Under the pieces are notes generated by a model that ran no database searches, was not told the DNA's origin, and worked only from the letters and a program-made list of their open reading frames with translations. From assembly GCA_003569205.1 (NCBI GenBank), contig BGOK01000018.1, positions 1 through 51,113 of the forward strand: a DNA stretch of 51,113 bases, in the 5' to 3' direction. Made by a program: the position numbers and the translations under genes. Numbering within the stretch: position 1 is the first letter of the stretch; every line of letters begins with the position of its first letter. The DNA is from Verrucomicrobiota bacterium. GTDB lineage: Bacteria; Verrucomicrobiota; Verrucomicrobiia; Opitutales; UBA953. This document shows, piece by piece, positions 28,181 to 37,623 of this stretch.

Positions 28181-28992
28181 CCCTGAAGCGTATGCTGTTA
28201 GCCTTGGTGGTCGCTTCGGTCGCCTTATCGGCGGCCGACGAGGCCCCTGTTCAGGCCCGCGTCACGCCCAAGGCTATCGAGTTACCGGCGTTCGACCTCA
28301 ACCATCCCCCGCGCAAATACAGCGAGCGCGTGTTGGCTGGGTGGAACGTCTTTGTGGAGAAGCAGTTGATCGATGAAGACCCCGCCACCGCCCAGCAGGT
28401 GATCGCTAAACTTGAAGCCAAGCTCGGCGAAGTCGCCCAGGCTTTGCCATCTCCGGCGGTCAAGGCACTCCAAGGGGTGAAGATTTTCCTGCTCTACGGC
28501 CCCAAGGCCACCGGGGGCGGTCGGAACTCGAGCTTCCAGTATTTCCGACCCGGTGCGCCGAAGTATTCGCCCAACCTCGATGAGCGGATGTCGAACAGCG
28601 TCCTCATCTTCAGTGCCTATAATTATAATTACCTTGATCCGCTGTGGTCGGTGAAAGGCCTCGTGCACGAACTTGCCCATGCGTGGCACTTCTTGCACTG
28701 GAAGGAAAAGGAGCCGGGTATCTACGATGCCTGGGCTGCCGCCATGAAGGCGGGCCTGTATAAGAGCGACGTCGCTGCCGATGCGAAGAACATCAAGACC
28801 CTCCGCTACGCCGCGCAGAACCAATTGGAATACTTCGCGGAACTCTCGGCCATGTACTTTGTCGGCTGCAACTACCCGCCCGCGAATCGGTCCGAGCTTA
28901 AGGCCTACGACCCAGTTGGGTACGACATGATAGAGCGCTACTGGGGCATAGGTCGTGCTTCACCTGCCGATAGCGCTCCGCCGTCGCGCTAG
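28177..28992 (+). CDS. Secreted zincin-like metallopeptidase (HELAH)
   Basis: 271 residues with a signal peptide (MTLKRMLLALVVASVALSA). The zinc-binding motif is HELAH at residues 164-168 in GLVHELAHAWHFLHW, and a likely third ligand follows in NQLEYFAELSAMYFVGCNY near residue 223, giving a gluzincin-type HExxH...E layout reminiscent of lethal-factor-like peptidases. GRNSSFQYFRPG precedes it in the substrate-cleft strand position. I cannot assign a named family. The start codon overlaps the esterase stop, so the pair are translated together; a combined action on glycoproteins or peptidoglycan-linked polymers is inference. Its stop is one base from that of the convergent gene. Confidence 0.72.
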   Translation: MTLKRMLLALVVASVALSAADEAPVQARVTPKAIELPAFDLNHPPRKYSERVLAGWNVFVEKQLIDEDPATAQQVIAKLEAKLGEVAQALPSPAVKALQGVKIFLLYGPKATGGGRNSSFQYFRPGAPKYSPNLDERMSNSVLIFSAYNYNYLDPLWSVKGLVHELAHAWHFLHWKEKEPGIYDAWAAAMKAGLYKSDVAADAKNIKTLRYAAQNQLEYFAELSAMYFVGCNYPPANRSELKAYDPVGYDMIERYWGIGRASPADSAPPSR

Positions 28993-28993
28993 C

Positions 28994-30940
28994 CTAGCGG
29001 TTGATTGGCACGAAGTATTCGAAGTAGCCGATCATCATCTCGTCGTAAGTCTGCGGGCCCCAGCGCACCAGCTTGGTGGGATCTGGGTTGGACTTATTGT
29101 CAGCGCTATTATCAAAGACTGCCGTGATGCGGACCGTGCTCCCGCGGGGGAGGATCCGTGGTTGCTTGAAGTCGTAGCGGAGCTGCCAGTTAAAATCGTA
29201 GTTTGGCAGGTCGAGTAATGTCTCAGTTTTGCCATCGGGTGTCGTTAGCTCGAACTTGAACGCCTTGCCGCGGACGTGCATGTGGGCGAGCAGGCTCGTG
29301 ACCGCGAGATCGACGGGCACCGGGCGGGTGATGGTCTCCACGTGGTTGGCGGCGCCCGGCGGAATCTTCAGGAACACATTCGGTACGGCGACAGTGCGTA
29401 TTTCGTACTTTGGTGGAGACTTGGCGTAGATCAGGCCGAGGCGAAGCCGTTCCTTGGTGGCGGTGCCGTTGGGCGTGTAGTGGATTTGAAAGTTCACTTT
29501 AGCGCCGGCGGGCAGCTTGCGCGCAAACCCCTCTGGGAAAACATAGGAGCCGTTGCCCGGGACGTAGGCGGCCCAGTAGCTCTCGTGGTCGGCGACCTTT
29601 TCGTTCTTCTCGTGCACCGTCACAATCACGTGGTGGACGACCTCGCGGGCGGACGGAAGAATTTCGAAGGCTGCGACCCACTTGTCTTCCGTTAGTGTGG
29701 TCTGCACCACATCGCGCTGGTAAGGCAGGTAGCCGGTAGCCTTGATGTCATAGGCCTTGCTTAGGGGGATGATGAGGTCTGGCTGACCGATGGACCATTC
29801 CGACGGGTAGGTCAGGCGACGCGGGGCGTCGGCGGGATTGCCCAACGGCCGGTCGGAAGAGTCGATCCAGGCGAGCAGGTCGGTCTTGTCGCGTTCGCTG
29901 AGTGAGCAGTCGTTAGCCCAGGGGTTGGGCTTGCCGGGTGCTTCGGGGGCAGCGAACCAGGGTGGCATGAGGCCCTGCGAGACCACGCGGCGGATGACCT
30001 TGGTGCGGTCTTTGACCCCGATGAGGCTATCTAGCGCAAAGGGTGCGATGCCACCGCCGTGGTGGCAGGACACGCAGTTCTGTTGGAGGATACGGGCGAC
30101 GTCCCCGTAGTAGGTGACCTTGGTCGGAGCGGCCGTTGGTTTCGGTCCGAGGTCGAGCTCGCAGCCCGGGGCGGAGGTGGCGGCGGTAGTTACGGCGCGT
30201 CCGGCGAGGAAGTCGACGATCGCATCCTTGAGGTAAGTGCGGCGCGGGGTTTCGCGGTTGTAGTTCGTGCCGTATTGGTCGTCGAGGGCGCCGCAGTAGA
30301 GTAGGGTGCGCGTGGCATCGAGTAGGAATACTTCCGTGGTCGTGCGGGCGCCCAGGGTGCGGGACAGGGTGAGGTCTTTGTCGTGCACGTAGAGCCCGCG
30401 GTAACCTGCGGACTTCAATTGCGCGCGGATGGCATCGGTCGTCTCGCTGGCGTAAGGATTGACTAGAATCAGCGTGAGCCCTTGGGCCTGAAGTTGCGCC
30501 TCCAGTGAAACGAGACTGGGTAGGTAGCGCTTACTGACCGGACACGTGCTGCTGGTCATGGCTAGGACGACTCCCTTAGACGCTTTGTAGGACGATAGCC
30601 GATGGCTTTGCCCTTGAAGGTCGGTGAACGTTGCGTCGGGGATGAGGCGGCCAACTCCTAGGTCGCCTGGTTTCTGAATGAGTGGGCCGGGTGCTTTGAG
30701 CGCGGCGAGTTCATCGGCCGGCACCGCGGCGCCCTGGCCGGACACCTTGCGGTATTCTTCGAGGGTGATGCCACCATCTTGATTAACGTCGAATTTCTCG
30801 AAGATCTTCGGTATCGGTAATTCCGCGGGCGTGACCGTGCCGTCGCCGTTGCGGTCATAGCGTCGAAACAAGGCGTCCCCCGCCGGAGCCTGGGCGAGCA
30901 GCGTGCTCGCCATGAGGAGGCCCAGTAGGGAGGTCTTCAT
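28994..30940 (-). CDS. EF-hand / redoxin / cytochrome c / copper monooxygenase-like fusion
   Basis: 648 residues with a signal peptide (MKTSLLGLLMASTLLAQA). Two EF-hand loops, DRNGDGTVTPAE (29-40) and DVNQDGGITLEE (51-62), are followed by a thioredoxin-like redoxin domain (about 95-250) with STCPVSKRY; only one Cys of the usual CxxC is present (C133). A haem site CVSCH (289-293) follows. The C-terminal half has His blocks HHVIVTVH and HMHVRGK, QIHYTPNG and an EMMIGYF Met, matching copper type II ascorbate-dependent monooxygenases of the PHM/DBH kind. The fusion should hydroxylate or oxidise a periplasmic substrate with electrons fed by the haem. It is 15 bases after the Pro/Gln-rich gene on the same strand. 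Confidence 0.85.
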   Translation of the reverse strand: MKTSLLGLLMASTLLAQAPAGDALFRRYDRNGDGTVTPAELPIPKIFEKFDVNQDGGITLEEYRKVSGQGAAVPADELAALKAPGPLIQKPGDLGVGRLIPDATFTDLQGQSHRLSSYKASKGVVLAMTSSTCPVSKRYLPSLVSLEAQLQAQGLTLILVNPYASETTDAIRAQLKSAGYRGLYVHDKDLTLSRTLGARTTTEVFLLDATRTLLYCGALDDQYGTNYNRETPRRTYLKDAIVDFLAGRAVTTAATSAPGCELDLGPKPTAAPTKVTYYGDVARILQQNCVSCHHGGGIAPFALDSLIGVKDRTKVIRRVVSQGLMPPWFAAPEAPGKPNPWANDCSLSERDKTDLLAWIDSSDRPLGNPADAPRRLTYPSEWSIGQPDLIIPLSKAYDIKATGYLPYQRDVVQTTLTEDKWVAAFEILPSAREVVHHVIVTVHEKNEKVADHESYWAAYVPGNGSYVFPEGFARKLPAGAKVNFQIHYTPNGTATKERLRLGLIYAKSPPKYEIRTVAVPNVFLKIPPGAANHVETITRPVPVDLAVTSLLAHMHVRGKAFKFELTTPDGKTETLLDLPNYDFNWQLRYDFKQPRILPRGSTVRITAVFDNSADNKSNPDPTKLVRWGPQTYDEMMIGYFEYFVPINR

Positions 30941-30955
30941 CGAACCAGTCTAGGC

Positions 30956-31648
30956 TTAGCGGGCAGGCTCTTCACGACGGGCCGGGGTCTGTTCACCACG
31001 GCGGACCTGCGGCTGATTCTGGACTGCGACCGCTTTGTGCATTTTCTCGAAAAGTGGTGCGAGCGAAGGATCGAGCTTAAGGGCGGCGTCTTGGGTCAAC
31101 TCATGTTCCTTGCGCGTGGCTTCCTCGGCAGACTTGCGGGCCTTGAGGGCCACTTCGCGGGCTTCCTTAAGGTCGGCATTGTCCTTCAGCTTTTCCATGG
31201 TCGCTTGGAGCTTGTGCTGTTCGTCAGGCGTCAAGGCGTTGGTGCGACGCTGGACCTGATTCTGAGGCTGAGCATTGGCGACTCGACCCGGCTCGATGGG
31301 AGCCCCTTGCCCCTTGCCGAATGGGGGCTGGATAGTGCGACCAGGGGCGACGGGGTCTTGGCCGGGGTTGCCCGGGATGAAGTCAGGCTTGGCAGGGATG
31401 GGGCCGTTCTGGCCGCCTTGGGGCGGGATGTAGACCCAGCCGCTCAGTGGGGTGGCGGTGGGAGTGCGGTCGCCTTGGCGTTGGACGCTGGGTCTATCGC
31501 TGTTGCCGCCTTGGGCGTTGGCCCGGTCACGCTGGGGGCGTTCGACCTGCGGTTGCGGGTTCCGCGGCGGGGTGTCGCCTTGGGGGGCGTCAGCGGCAGC
31601 GAGCAGGGTGGCGGTGAGGAGCCAGCAGGCGAGGGGGGTGGGGTTCAT
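30956..31648 (-). CDS. Secreted Pro/Gln-rich protein with helical C-terminus
   Basis: 230 residues. A signal peptide (MNPTPLACWLLTATLLAAAD) is followed by about 110 residues rich in Pro, Gln, Arg and Gly with little predicted structure (WVYIPPQGGQNGPIP). A charged helical region then runs from residue 140 to 210 (DEQHKLQATMEKLKDNADLKEAREVALKARK) and may form a coiled coil. I recognise no family. It precedes the monooxygenase-like gene by 15 bases, so the two are probably cotranscribed; a partner or scaffold for that enzyme is possible but unproven. Confidence 0.6.
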   Translation of the reverse strand: MNPTPLACWLLTATLLAAADAPQGDTPPRNPQPQVERPQRDRANAQGGNSDRPSVQRQGDRTPTATPLSGWVYIPPQGGQNGPIPAKPDFIPGNPGQDPVAPGRTIQPPFGKGQGAPIEPGRVANAQPQNQVQRRTNALTPDEQHKLQATMEKLKDNADLKEAREVALKARKSAEEATRKEHELTQDAALKLDPSLAPLFEKMHKAVAVQNQPQVRRGEQTPARREEPAR

Positions 31649-31726
31649 ATGTAGAATATAACAACGGCCTCCCCGAGAAGTTGCGAGGAAGGAAAGAGGT
31701 TTGAATGCCCGGCGGACTGTCTAAAG

Positions 31727-33204
31727 ATGCGGCCTTCTCCGATGCGTGCCTTTCACTTACTCGGCCTCTTGGTCGCCCTAAGCCCTTTGGGTGCTGCCGA
31801 TCCTGTCGCCCCCACCCGTAAACCTAATGTCCTGTTCATCGCCGTCGACGACATGAACAATGACCTCGCCTGCTACGGACACCCTTTCGTCAAGTCCCCG
31901 AATATCGATCGGCTCGCTGCCCGCGGGGTGCGTTTTGATAAGGCCTATTGTCAGATGCCGTGGTGCTCGCCGAGCCGGGCCTCGCTGATGACGGGACTTC
32001 GTCCCGATACGACCCGGGTCATGGACCTGAACTACGACTTCCGGCAAGGCATGCCGAATGTGGTGACGCTGCCGCAGGCCTTCCGAAAGGCCGGCTACTA
32101 CGCGGCCCGCGTTGGTAAGATCTACCACTACGGTAACCCAGGTGACATCGGCACGAGTGGTCTAGATGACTCGGCCTCCTGGCAGGAAGTCGTGAATCCT
32201 GCCGGCCGCGATAAGACGTCCCTCGAGCGTGATATCTTAATCATGAAGCCGACGTCGGGTTTGGGTTCCTCGATGTCCCTCCTGGCGGACAAGACCGGGA
32301 AGGATGAGGACCATACGGATGGTAAGGTTGCGACTGAGGCTATCAAACTGCTGGAGGCGCACAAAGATAAGCCCTTCTTCCTCGCGGTTGGTTTCTATAA
32401 ACCCCACTGCCCGTGGGTCGCCCCACAGAAGTGGTTCGATATGTACAAACTCAAGGACGAGGTCCTGCCGCCGATCACGGCGGAATGGAAGGCCACCGTG
32501 CCTGACGTGGCGTTAGCTTCGACCAAACCCTGGCCCTATAAGGGTGTGACTGCTGAAGAAGCGCGGCAGTGCCGGTTGGCCTACCACGCCACGATTTCCT
32601 TCGTCGATGCCCAGATTGGTCGAGTGGTCGATGCCTTGGATCGGTTGGGCTTGGCCGATAACACCATTATCGTCTTCTGGAGTGACCATGGTTATCACTT
32701 AGGTGAACACGGCCTCTGGATGAAGCAGAGCTGCTACGAAGAGTCGACTCGTGTTCCGCTCATTATCGTGGCTCCCAAGGCCGTCGCTGGGAAGGCCAGT
32801 CCGCGCACCGTTGAGCTCGTTGACCTCTATCCCACGCTCACGGACTTGGCGGGCGTGGCGGCACCGGCAGGCCTGCAAGGCGTCAGTCTTCGCCCGCTGT
32901 TGGCTGACCCGTGGCGACGTGGAATCGCCCGGCGCATTCGCAGGTCATCCGCGGCGGCCTCAATGGCCTGCAGGGCTATTCCATCCGCACAGAACGCTGG
33001 CGCTATACCGAATGGGAGGGTGGTACGAATGGCGTTGAACTGTATGACCATGACACCGATCCGCAGGAGATGAAAAATTTGGCGACGGACCCCGCTCATG
33101 CGAAAACCGTGGCCGCGCTTCAAGCGCAGGTTCGTGCCATGCACCCAGTGAAGGTTTCGGGCGGCAAGGCTTTGAAACCACATAAAGAGGGCGCCGGGAA
33201 GTAG
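31727..33204 (+). CDS. Second secreted sulfatase, iduronate-sulfatase-like (frameshifted)
   Basis: About 492 residues after correction. The ATG at 31727 was used; the ATG at 31742 begins the same signal peptide more tightly. PNVLFIAVDDMNNDLACYG gives the Asp metal ligands, and MPWCSPSRASLMTGLRPDTTRV contains the C-x-P-S-R formylglycine motif. FFLAVGFYKPHCPW, WSDHGYHLGEHGLWMKQSCYEESTRVPLI and a C-terminal RTERWRYTEW are typical of iduronate-2-sulfatase-like enzymes. The frame changes near the CCC run at 32908-32910: one extra base joins LLADP to VATWNRPAHSQVIRGG and restores the usual end. It probably acts on sulfated polysaccharides, complementing the sulfatase at 6613. Confidence 0.88.
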
Positions 33205-33221
33205 CCGACCGGCGGTCGGCT
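33203..33221 (+). terminator. Hairpin at the sulfatase stop codon
   Basis: AGCCGACC (33203-33210) and GGTCGGCT (33214-33221) pair perfectly around a GGC loop, overlapping the sulfatase TAG (33202-33204). There is almost no following T tract, so termination may be weak or factor-dependent. Confidence 0.55.
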
Positions 33222-33321
33222 TGCGGCGGCTGGTCCGGCAGGTGAAGGGTTGATTGTGGTGCGTTTCCGTATGACAGGCGGGCGATTTGACGCCCTTCTG
33301 CGTTCGTAATAGAACTTAGTG

Positions 33322-34194
33322 ATGCCCACCGCACCACTCACCGTCTTCTACAGCCCCGCCTATGTCGTCGAAGGGCGGATGGAGACCGTCACCAAGGCGA
33401 AGCTCGTCGCCAAGCTGATTGAGTCGGGAAAAGCCGGTGAGGTCCGCCTGCAGGCACCGAAGCTCGCCACCCGTAAGGAACTCGAGCTGATTCATGACCC
33501 CGAGTATGTGCGCCGCACCTTCGAGGAAACTGGGGCTTTCCTCGAGGTCGGGCCTTGGTCGTTGCCCTTGCTCAATAGCATTCTCGCCTCGACGGGTGGC
33601 ATGCGCGATGCCGTGAATGAAGCCCTGCGGACTGGTCGGTCGGGGAGTCTTTCGAGTGGACTGCACCATGCGCGGCGCCGCTCCGGTAATGGCTTTTGCC
33701 AGTTTAACGGTTTGGCCCTGGCCGCCTTGGAGGCGCTCAAGAAGGTCAAGACCGTCGGCATCCTCGACCTCGATGCGCACGCGGGAGGCGGCACCTTTGA
33801 CATCCTGGGCGAGGACCCGCGCGTCTACCTAGCCGACATCACGGTGAACTCCTTCGACTCTTGGGAGCCGACTAATTCCGCTCGTCATTTCTACCATGAA
33901 GTCCGCGATCCGCAGAGTTATCTCGGACAGGTCGAGGACGCCTTGCACTTCTTGGGGCCGGTTGACTGCCTGATCTACAACGCGGGCATGGACACCTACG
34001 AAAAGGCCGGCGGCCTAAAAGGCATTACGAAAGACATCATTCGGAAGCGCGAGCGCCTAGTCGCCGAGTGGGCGCGGCGCCGGAAGATTCCGCACCTCTT
34101 CGCCTTAGCCGGCGGCTACAAGTGGGGCGGTTTAAGTTTGGAACAGATTGCGGAGCTCCACCTAGAGACCGTCCAAGCCTTCGCGCAGTCTTAA
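33322..34194 (+). CDS. Histone deacetylase superfamily hydrolase
   Basis: 290 residues from the ATG at 33322; a GTG one codon earlier is an alternative start. Arginase-deacetylase fold motifs are visible: GLHHARRRSGNGFCQFNG (His pair near 115-116), GILDLDAHAGGGT (zinc ligands D151 and H153), YNAGMDTYEKAGGL (third ligand Asp near 223) and LAGGYKWGG at the end (the usual Tyr of GGY). Bacterial members deacetylate acetyl-polyamines, acetoin-type compounds or acetyl-lysine. This one is shorter than typical AcuC and lacks a signal peptide, so it is cytosolic. It overlaps the convergent gene by four bases (TTAA). Confidence 0.92.
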   Translation: MPTAPLTVFYSPAYVVEGRMETVTKAKLVAKLIESGKAGEVRLQAPKLATRKELELIHDPEYVRRTFEETGAFLEVGPWSLPLLNSILASTGGMRDAVNEALRTGRSGSLSSGLHHARRRSGNGFCQFNGLALAALEALKKVKTVGILDLDAHAGGGTFDILGEDPRVYLADITVNSFDSWEPTNSARHFYHEVRDPQSYLGQVEDALHFLGPVDCLIYNAGMDTYEKAGGLKGITKDIIRKRERLVAEWARRRKIPHLFALAGGYKWGGLSLEQIAELHLETVQAFAQS

Positions 34195-34532
34195 CCTTCG
34201 AGCTTCGGGATGTTCAGCTCCTTGAGCGTGAACAGGCCCTTCTCATTCGGCAGCACGAGGAAGAGTTTACACTCCTTGCTCTGCGCAATCGCGATCATGA
34301 TGGGCCAATGCGCTTGCGGTACCGCGGCCACGACGAGCATCGGGTCTTCCCCGGCGGACGTGCCAGCCGGTTCCTCGATGGCGACGCCTTTGTGCTCGAT
34401 ATCAAAATTATGGGTCAGCCAGCGGCCGAGCTCTTTGGCGAGCCCACGCATATCGGACTTGCCGACCTCAATCTTGGAGCGATCGACGAGGGCCCAGAGC
34501 GGGAGGGCGAAGTTATGTTCCAAGGAGTCCAT
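34191..34532 (-). CDS. Small hypothetical cytosolic protein
   Basis: 113 residues without signal peptide or membrane segment. The sequence has alternating beta and alpha stretches (FALPLWALVDR, EDPMLVVAAVPQAHWPIMIAIAQSK, CKLFLVLPNEKGLFTL) as in a small alpha/beta domain. I do not recognise it. It is 24 bases downstream of the PurA-like gene on the same strand and is likely cotranscribed with it. Its stop overlaps that of the deacetylase-like gene. Confidence 0.65.
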   Translation of the reverse strand: MDSLEHNFALPLWALVDRSKIEVGKSDMRGLAKELGRWLTHNFDIEHKGVAIEEPAGTSAGEDPMLVVAAVPQAHWPIMIAIAQSKECKLFLVLPNEKGLFTLKELNIPKLEG

Positions 34533-34556
34533 ACGGGACGAGCGGGTTGGAGAGCC

Positions 34557-36104
34557 TTAGGCCAGTTTGATTAGCTCGGCCGTCGCGGGTACGTCGGAGA
34601 TAATCTGATCCGGGTCCGGGCCGACGCCAATATAGCGCAGGTTGGGCAGGGAACGGAGCGAGCTACCGCGGGCGGCGAGACGCACGATTTCGGCCATCGT
34701 AAAGGCCACGTAACGACGGGCCTCCGGCGGCAGCAGAGCGAAGGAACGGATTGAAGAGATGTCGGACGTCCAGCCTGGCAGGGTGGCGTAGATGGGCTTG
34801 AGGGCACGACGGACGGCGTCGTTACGCGGCACGCCCATCACCGTTTGGCCGGCCGCGTCGCGGTAACCCGTGCAGAGCAGTAAGTCGCCGCCCTGCCACG
34901 TGCCATGCGGCGAGAGCGCATCGAGTTTGTTTAGGACCAAATCATCATAGCCGCCGTAACGGAGCGCATCGGCCTTCTCGACGAGGTCGGACCAACCCAC
35001 CATCCGTTGGCGGCCGGTGCTCGTACCGAATTCTAGTTTAGCGAGCGCCTGTTGGAGCGGGTGTGCATCCTCCATCTTCGTCAGGAAGACGTGCGTACCG
35101 ACCTTCGTGTCGTAGGCCTTACAGCAACCGACTGTGTGGATTGCTTGAACGGGAATCCCGGCGGACTGGAAGAACTCGGGCGTGTAGGTGTGGGAAGCCG
35201 TGACGTTCGGGGCGAAGCCGGCGCGCTTATCGAGCCAGTAGGCTTGGCCGAATTCACCAATGATACGGCGGTCGGCCGCGAGGTCGCCGAGGATGCGGTC
35301 GCGCACGTCGCCGATGGCGTGGGCTAACTGCTGGCCAGCGGACCAATAGGCGGACAGGACGGCGGCGTGATCGAAGGTGAACGGCTCCTTGCCTGCAAAG
35401 CGCGTGAAGTCGAATTCGGCGGCCGTGAAGACGCCCGACTCGATGGCGCCCTTGTTGGCTCGCAGTTCCGCTTCGGTGAGTTTGGCAAAGAGCCCCGCCC
35501 ACTTTTCGGGAGATAACTTGCAGACCTCGCGGACCGTATCGCCGGCGCGATGAAGGCGGGCGGAGAGACGCTCGGCGTAGGCGGACTGAGCACCGAGGAA
35601 CTCGGAGTAATAAATCTGCATCTGGCCAACTTCGTCAGCGTAAGCGGGCGTGATGCCACGACCCGTGGAACCGCGGGGCTCTTGGCCAAGCGTATGGATG
35701 CGGTAGTCTTCCCAGGCGAGGTCGAGGATGCGGTGGGCGACGTCGCTGACCATGCAGCGCTCATCGATGAGTAGACGGTTAAGGACGGGGATACCGATTT
35801 TCTCGAGGGGCAAGGCTTCCCATAATGCTTTACGCGGGTCAGCGACCACCCCCGCGCCGAGGGCGAGGCAGGCCACGTCGTGTTCGGCGACGCCGCCAGG
35901 GAGGAGGTTGAGCTTTAGGCCGGCAACCGTGTGGCCGGAGTTAGCACCGCCGTTGACCTTGAGCACTGTACCGACCACGTCCCGACGGCCCGTGAGCAGC
36001 TGTAGCTCGCGGACAATCTCCGGGATGAGGCGACCCTTACCCTCGTCTCCCATGCTGATGCCAACGTCGGCGATGAGGTGGCTTTGGAACGGAGTGAGGG
36101 CCAT
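34557..36104 (-). CDS. purA: Adenylosuccinate synthetase, long divergent form
   Basis: 515 residues, about 85 more than the usual 430. The core PurA motifs are present in order: MGDEGKGRL (GDEGKGK block with catalytic Asp), GGANSGHT (His), [38 protein letters not shown] (in place of the usual EGAQGTLLD segment), [26 protein letters not shown] (Arg loop) and LNKLDALS (base-binding NKLD). The enzyme joins IMP and aspartate with GTP in AMP synthesis. The altered EGAQG block and the long insert between residues about 150 and 290 are unusual; a paralogue with a different nucleotide specificity is an alternative. It precedes the small gene at 34191. Confidence 0.85.
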   Translation of the reverse strand: MALTPFQSHLIADVGISMGDEGKGRLIPEIVRELQLLTGRRDVVGTVLKVNGGANSGHTVAGLKLNLLPGGVAEHDVACLALGAGVVADPRKALWEALPLEKIGIPVLNRLLIDERCMVSDVAHRILDLAWEDYRIHTLGQEPRGSTGRGITPAYADEVGQMQIYYSEFLGAQSAYAERLSARLHRAGDTVREVCKLSPEKWAGLFAKLTEAELRANKGAIESGVFTAAEFDFTRFAGKEPFTFDHAAVLSAYWSAGQQLAHAIGDVRDRILGDLAADRRIIGEFGQAYWLDKRAGFAPNVTASHTYTPEFFQSAGIPVQAIHTVGCCKAYDTKVGTHVFLTKMEDAHPLQQALAKLEFGTSTGRQRMVGWSDLVEKADALRYGGYDDLVLNKLDALSPHGTWQGGDLLLCTGYRDAAGQTVMGVPRNDAVRRALKPIYATLPGWTSDISSIRSFALLPPEARRYVAFTMAEIVRLAARGSSLRSLPNLRYIGVGPDPDQIISDVPATAELIKLA

Positions 36105-36170
36105 GGACAGAAGGGAGTAAAGCGGGCGGGGTGGGCCGTTCGCAAGGCGGAAGGAACGGCTCGGGGCGAC

Positions 36171-37574
36171 TTAGGCCGTGGGGTTCTTCTGGCTCTCGTA
36201 GAAGTCATTGATCTTCTTCGAGACGTCGCGGTAGCCAGAGTCGGCCATATAGATGGCCTTATATTCCTCGATGGCTTCCTTGGTGCGGCCCATTTTCTCG
36301 TAGGCACCACCCAATTCGTAGATGATATCCTTCTTCAGGTCATTCATCACCGGGACTTCGGACTTCGCGAGGAGGAGCTGGTCGACACCTAAGTCGTACT
36401 TGCCGCTGGCGACGAAGCACTTACCAATTGAAAGGATAGAAGCTTGGCGGAACTTCGGGTTACGCTGGGCATACTGCAGCTGCTGGATCGCTTCGTCGAG
36501 GCGAGCGGCACCGAAGAGCAAGGAGCCGTATTCGAAACGGAAGGAGTAGTCGTTCGGGTAGCGCTCGACGAGGCTGGCCGTCGTCTGGATGCGGTATTCG
36601 GTGAGTTCCTTATCGTTGGCGGCGAGGGCGGCGGCTGCGACGGCATCGCCCGGCGTGGCGGCGAGGTGATCGCGGAGGCCTTTGGAGACCTTCTCATAGC
36701 GCTGGGTGATGAGGTCGATTTCCTGACGCTCAAGGGACGAGTCGGCCTTACCGAGGGTCGTGAGGCGTCCGCGCTGGAGCCAGGCGATGGCGCTGTCGAG
36801 GTCGCCGGCGGAGACAAACTGGCGGACGATGTCGCGGTAGAGGTCGAGGCTATCCGGCTGGGCCTGAATCTTTTCGGCCAACGCGGCGGCCTGTTCGAGG
36901 GCGGTAGTGGAGTCGGTGACCTTGCGGGAAGATTGTTCGAGGCGCAGCGCTTCGTCCTTGTCCTTCAGCTTGGACTGGAAGTCGCCCTTATCTTCCCAGT
37001 TGCCCTTCTTCATTGTCTTACTGACGGAGGCCTTGCGGATGCACTCTCCGAGGTCGCCGTTACCAGGGAAAAGTTTAAGACCGGCGTCAGCCGCCGCGAG
37101 GGCGAGGTCGTATTCCCCAGCGTTAATCCACGTGTTGGAAAGGTCGGCGTAGTGCTGGACTTGCTTGGGTTCGCTTTGGGTGAGCTCTTCGTAGGCGAAC
37201 GCGGCGAGTTCGGGGAATTCCAGCTTAAGGGCGGCGGCGGCGATGGTCTTATTCGCGTTCACATCGGCGGGGCTCTTGGCGAGTTTAGCTTCGGCTTCAG
37301 CGATGGCAGCGACGGGATCCTTTTCGACCGCCTTGGCGATGCTACCGGAGCTGATGGCGTTGGTAATGCCGTCAAAGAGACCCTTTCTGGTGCCCAAGAC
37401 TACCTTCTGCGCCTTGCGGAGGGTGCGGCGGACTTCGATGCAACCCAAATTGCGGCTCAGGATGCCCGAAAGGATTTCGATGGCATACTGTGGGTTGGTC
37501 TTCAGTTGCTGCTCGGCCGCGGTGATCTGCTTCTGCAGGCGGGGATCGAGGTCAGTAAGGGCGACTTTTTTCAT
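36171..37574 (-). CDS. TPR-repeat protein
   Basis: 467 residues, no signal peptide, almost all helical. Helix pairs such as LKTNPQYAIEILSGILSRNL, DYSFRFEYGSLLFGAARLDEAIQQLQYAQRNP and KDIIYELGGAYEKMGRTKEAIEEYKAIYMADSGY follow the tetratricopeptide consensus, with several more across residues 15-440. It probably serves as a protein-interaction scaffold in the cytosol; the partner is unknown. It lies 66 bases upstream of purA on the same strand. The C-terminal tail is short and charged. Confidence 0.85.
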   Translation of the reverse strand: MKKVALTDLDPRLQKQITAAEQQLKTNPQYAIEILSGILSRNLGCIEVRRTLRKAQKVVLGTRKGLFDGITNAISSGSIAKAVEKDPVAAIAEAEAKLAKSPADVNANKTIAAAALKLEFPELAAFAYEELTQSEPKQVQHYADLSNTWINAGEYDLALAAADAGLKLFPGNGDLGECIRKASVSKTMKKGNWEDKGDFQSKLKDKDEALRLEQSSRKVTDSTTALEQAAALAEKIQAQPDSLDLYRDIVRQFVSAGDLDSAIAWLQRGRLTTLGKADSSLERQEIDLITQRYEKVSKGLRDHLAATPGDAVAAAALAANDKELTEYRIQTTASLVERYPNDYSFRFEYGSLLFGAARLDEAIQQLQYAQRNPKFRQASILSIGKCFVASGKYDLGVDQLLLAKSEVPVMNDLKKDIIYELGGAYEKMGRTKEAIEEYKAIYMADSGYRDVSKKINDFYESQKNPTA

Positions 37575-37623
37575 GGATAGTGTAAGATGGACCTGCGAAA
37601 ACTGACCTTCCCGACGGCGTGGG

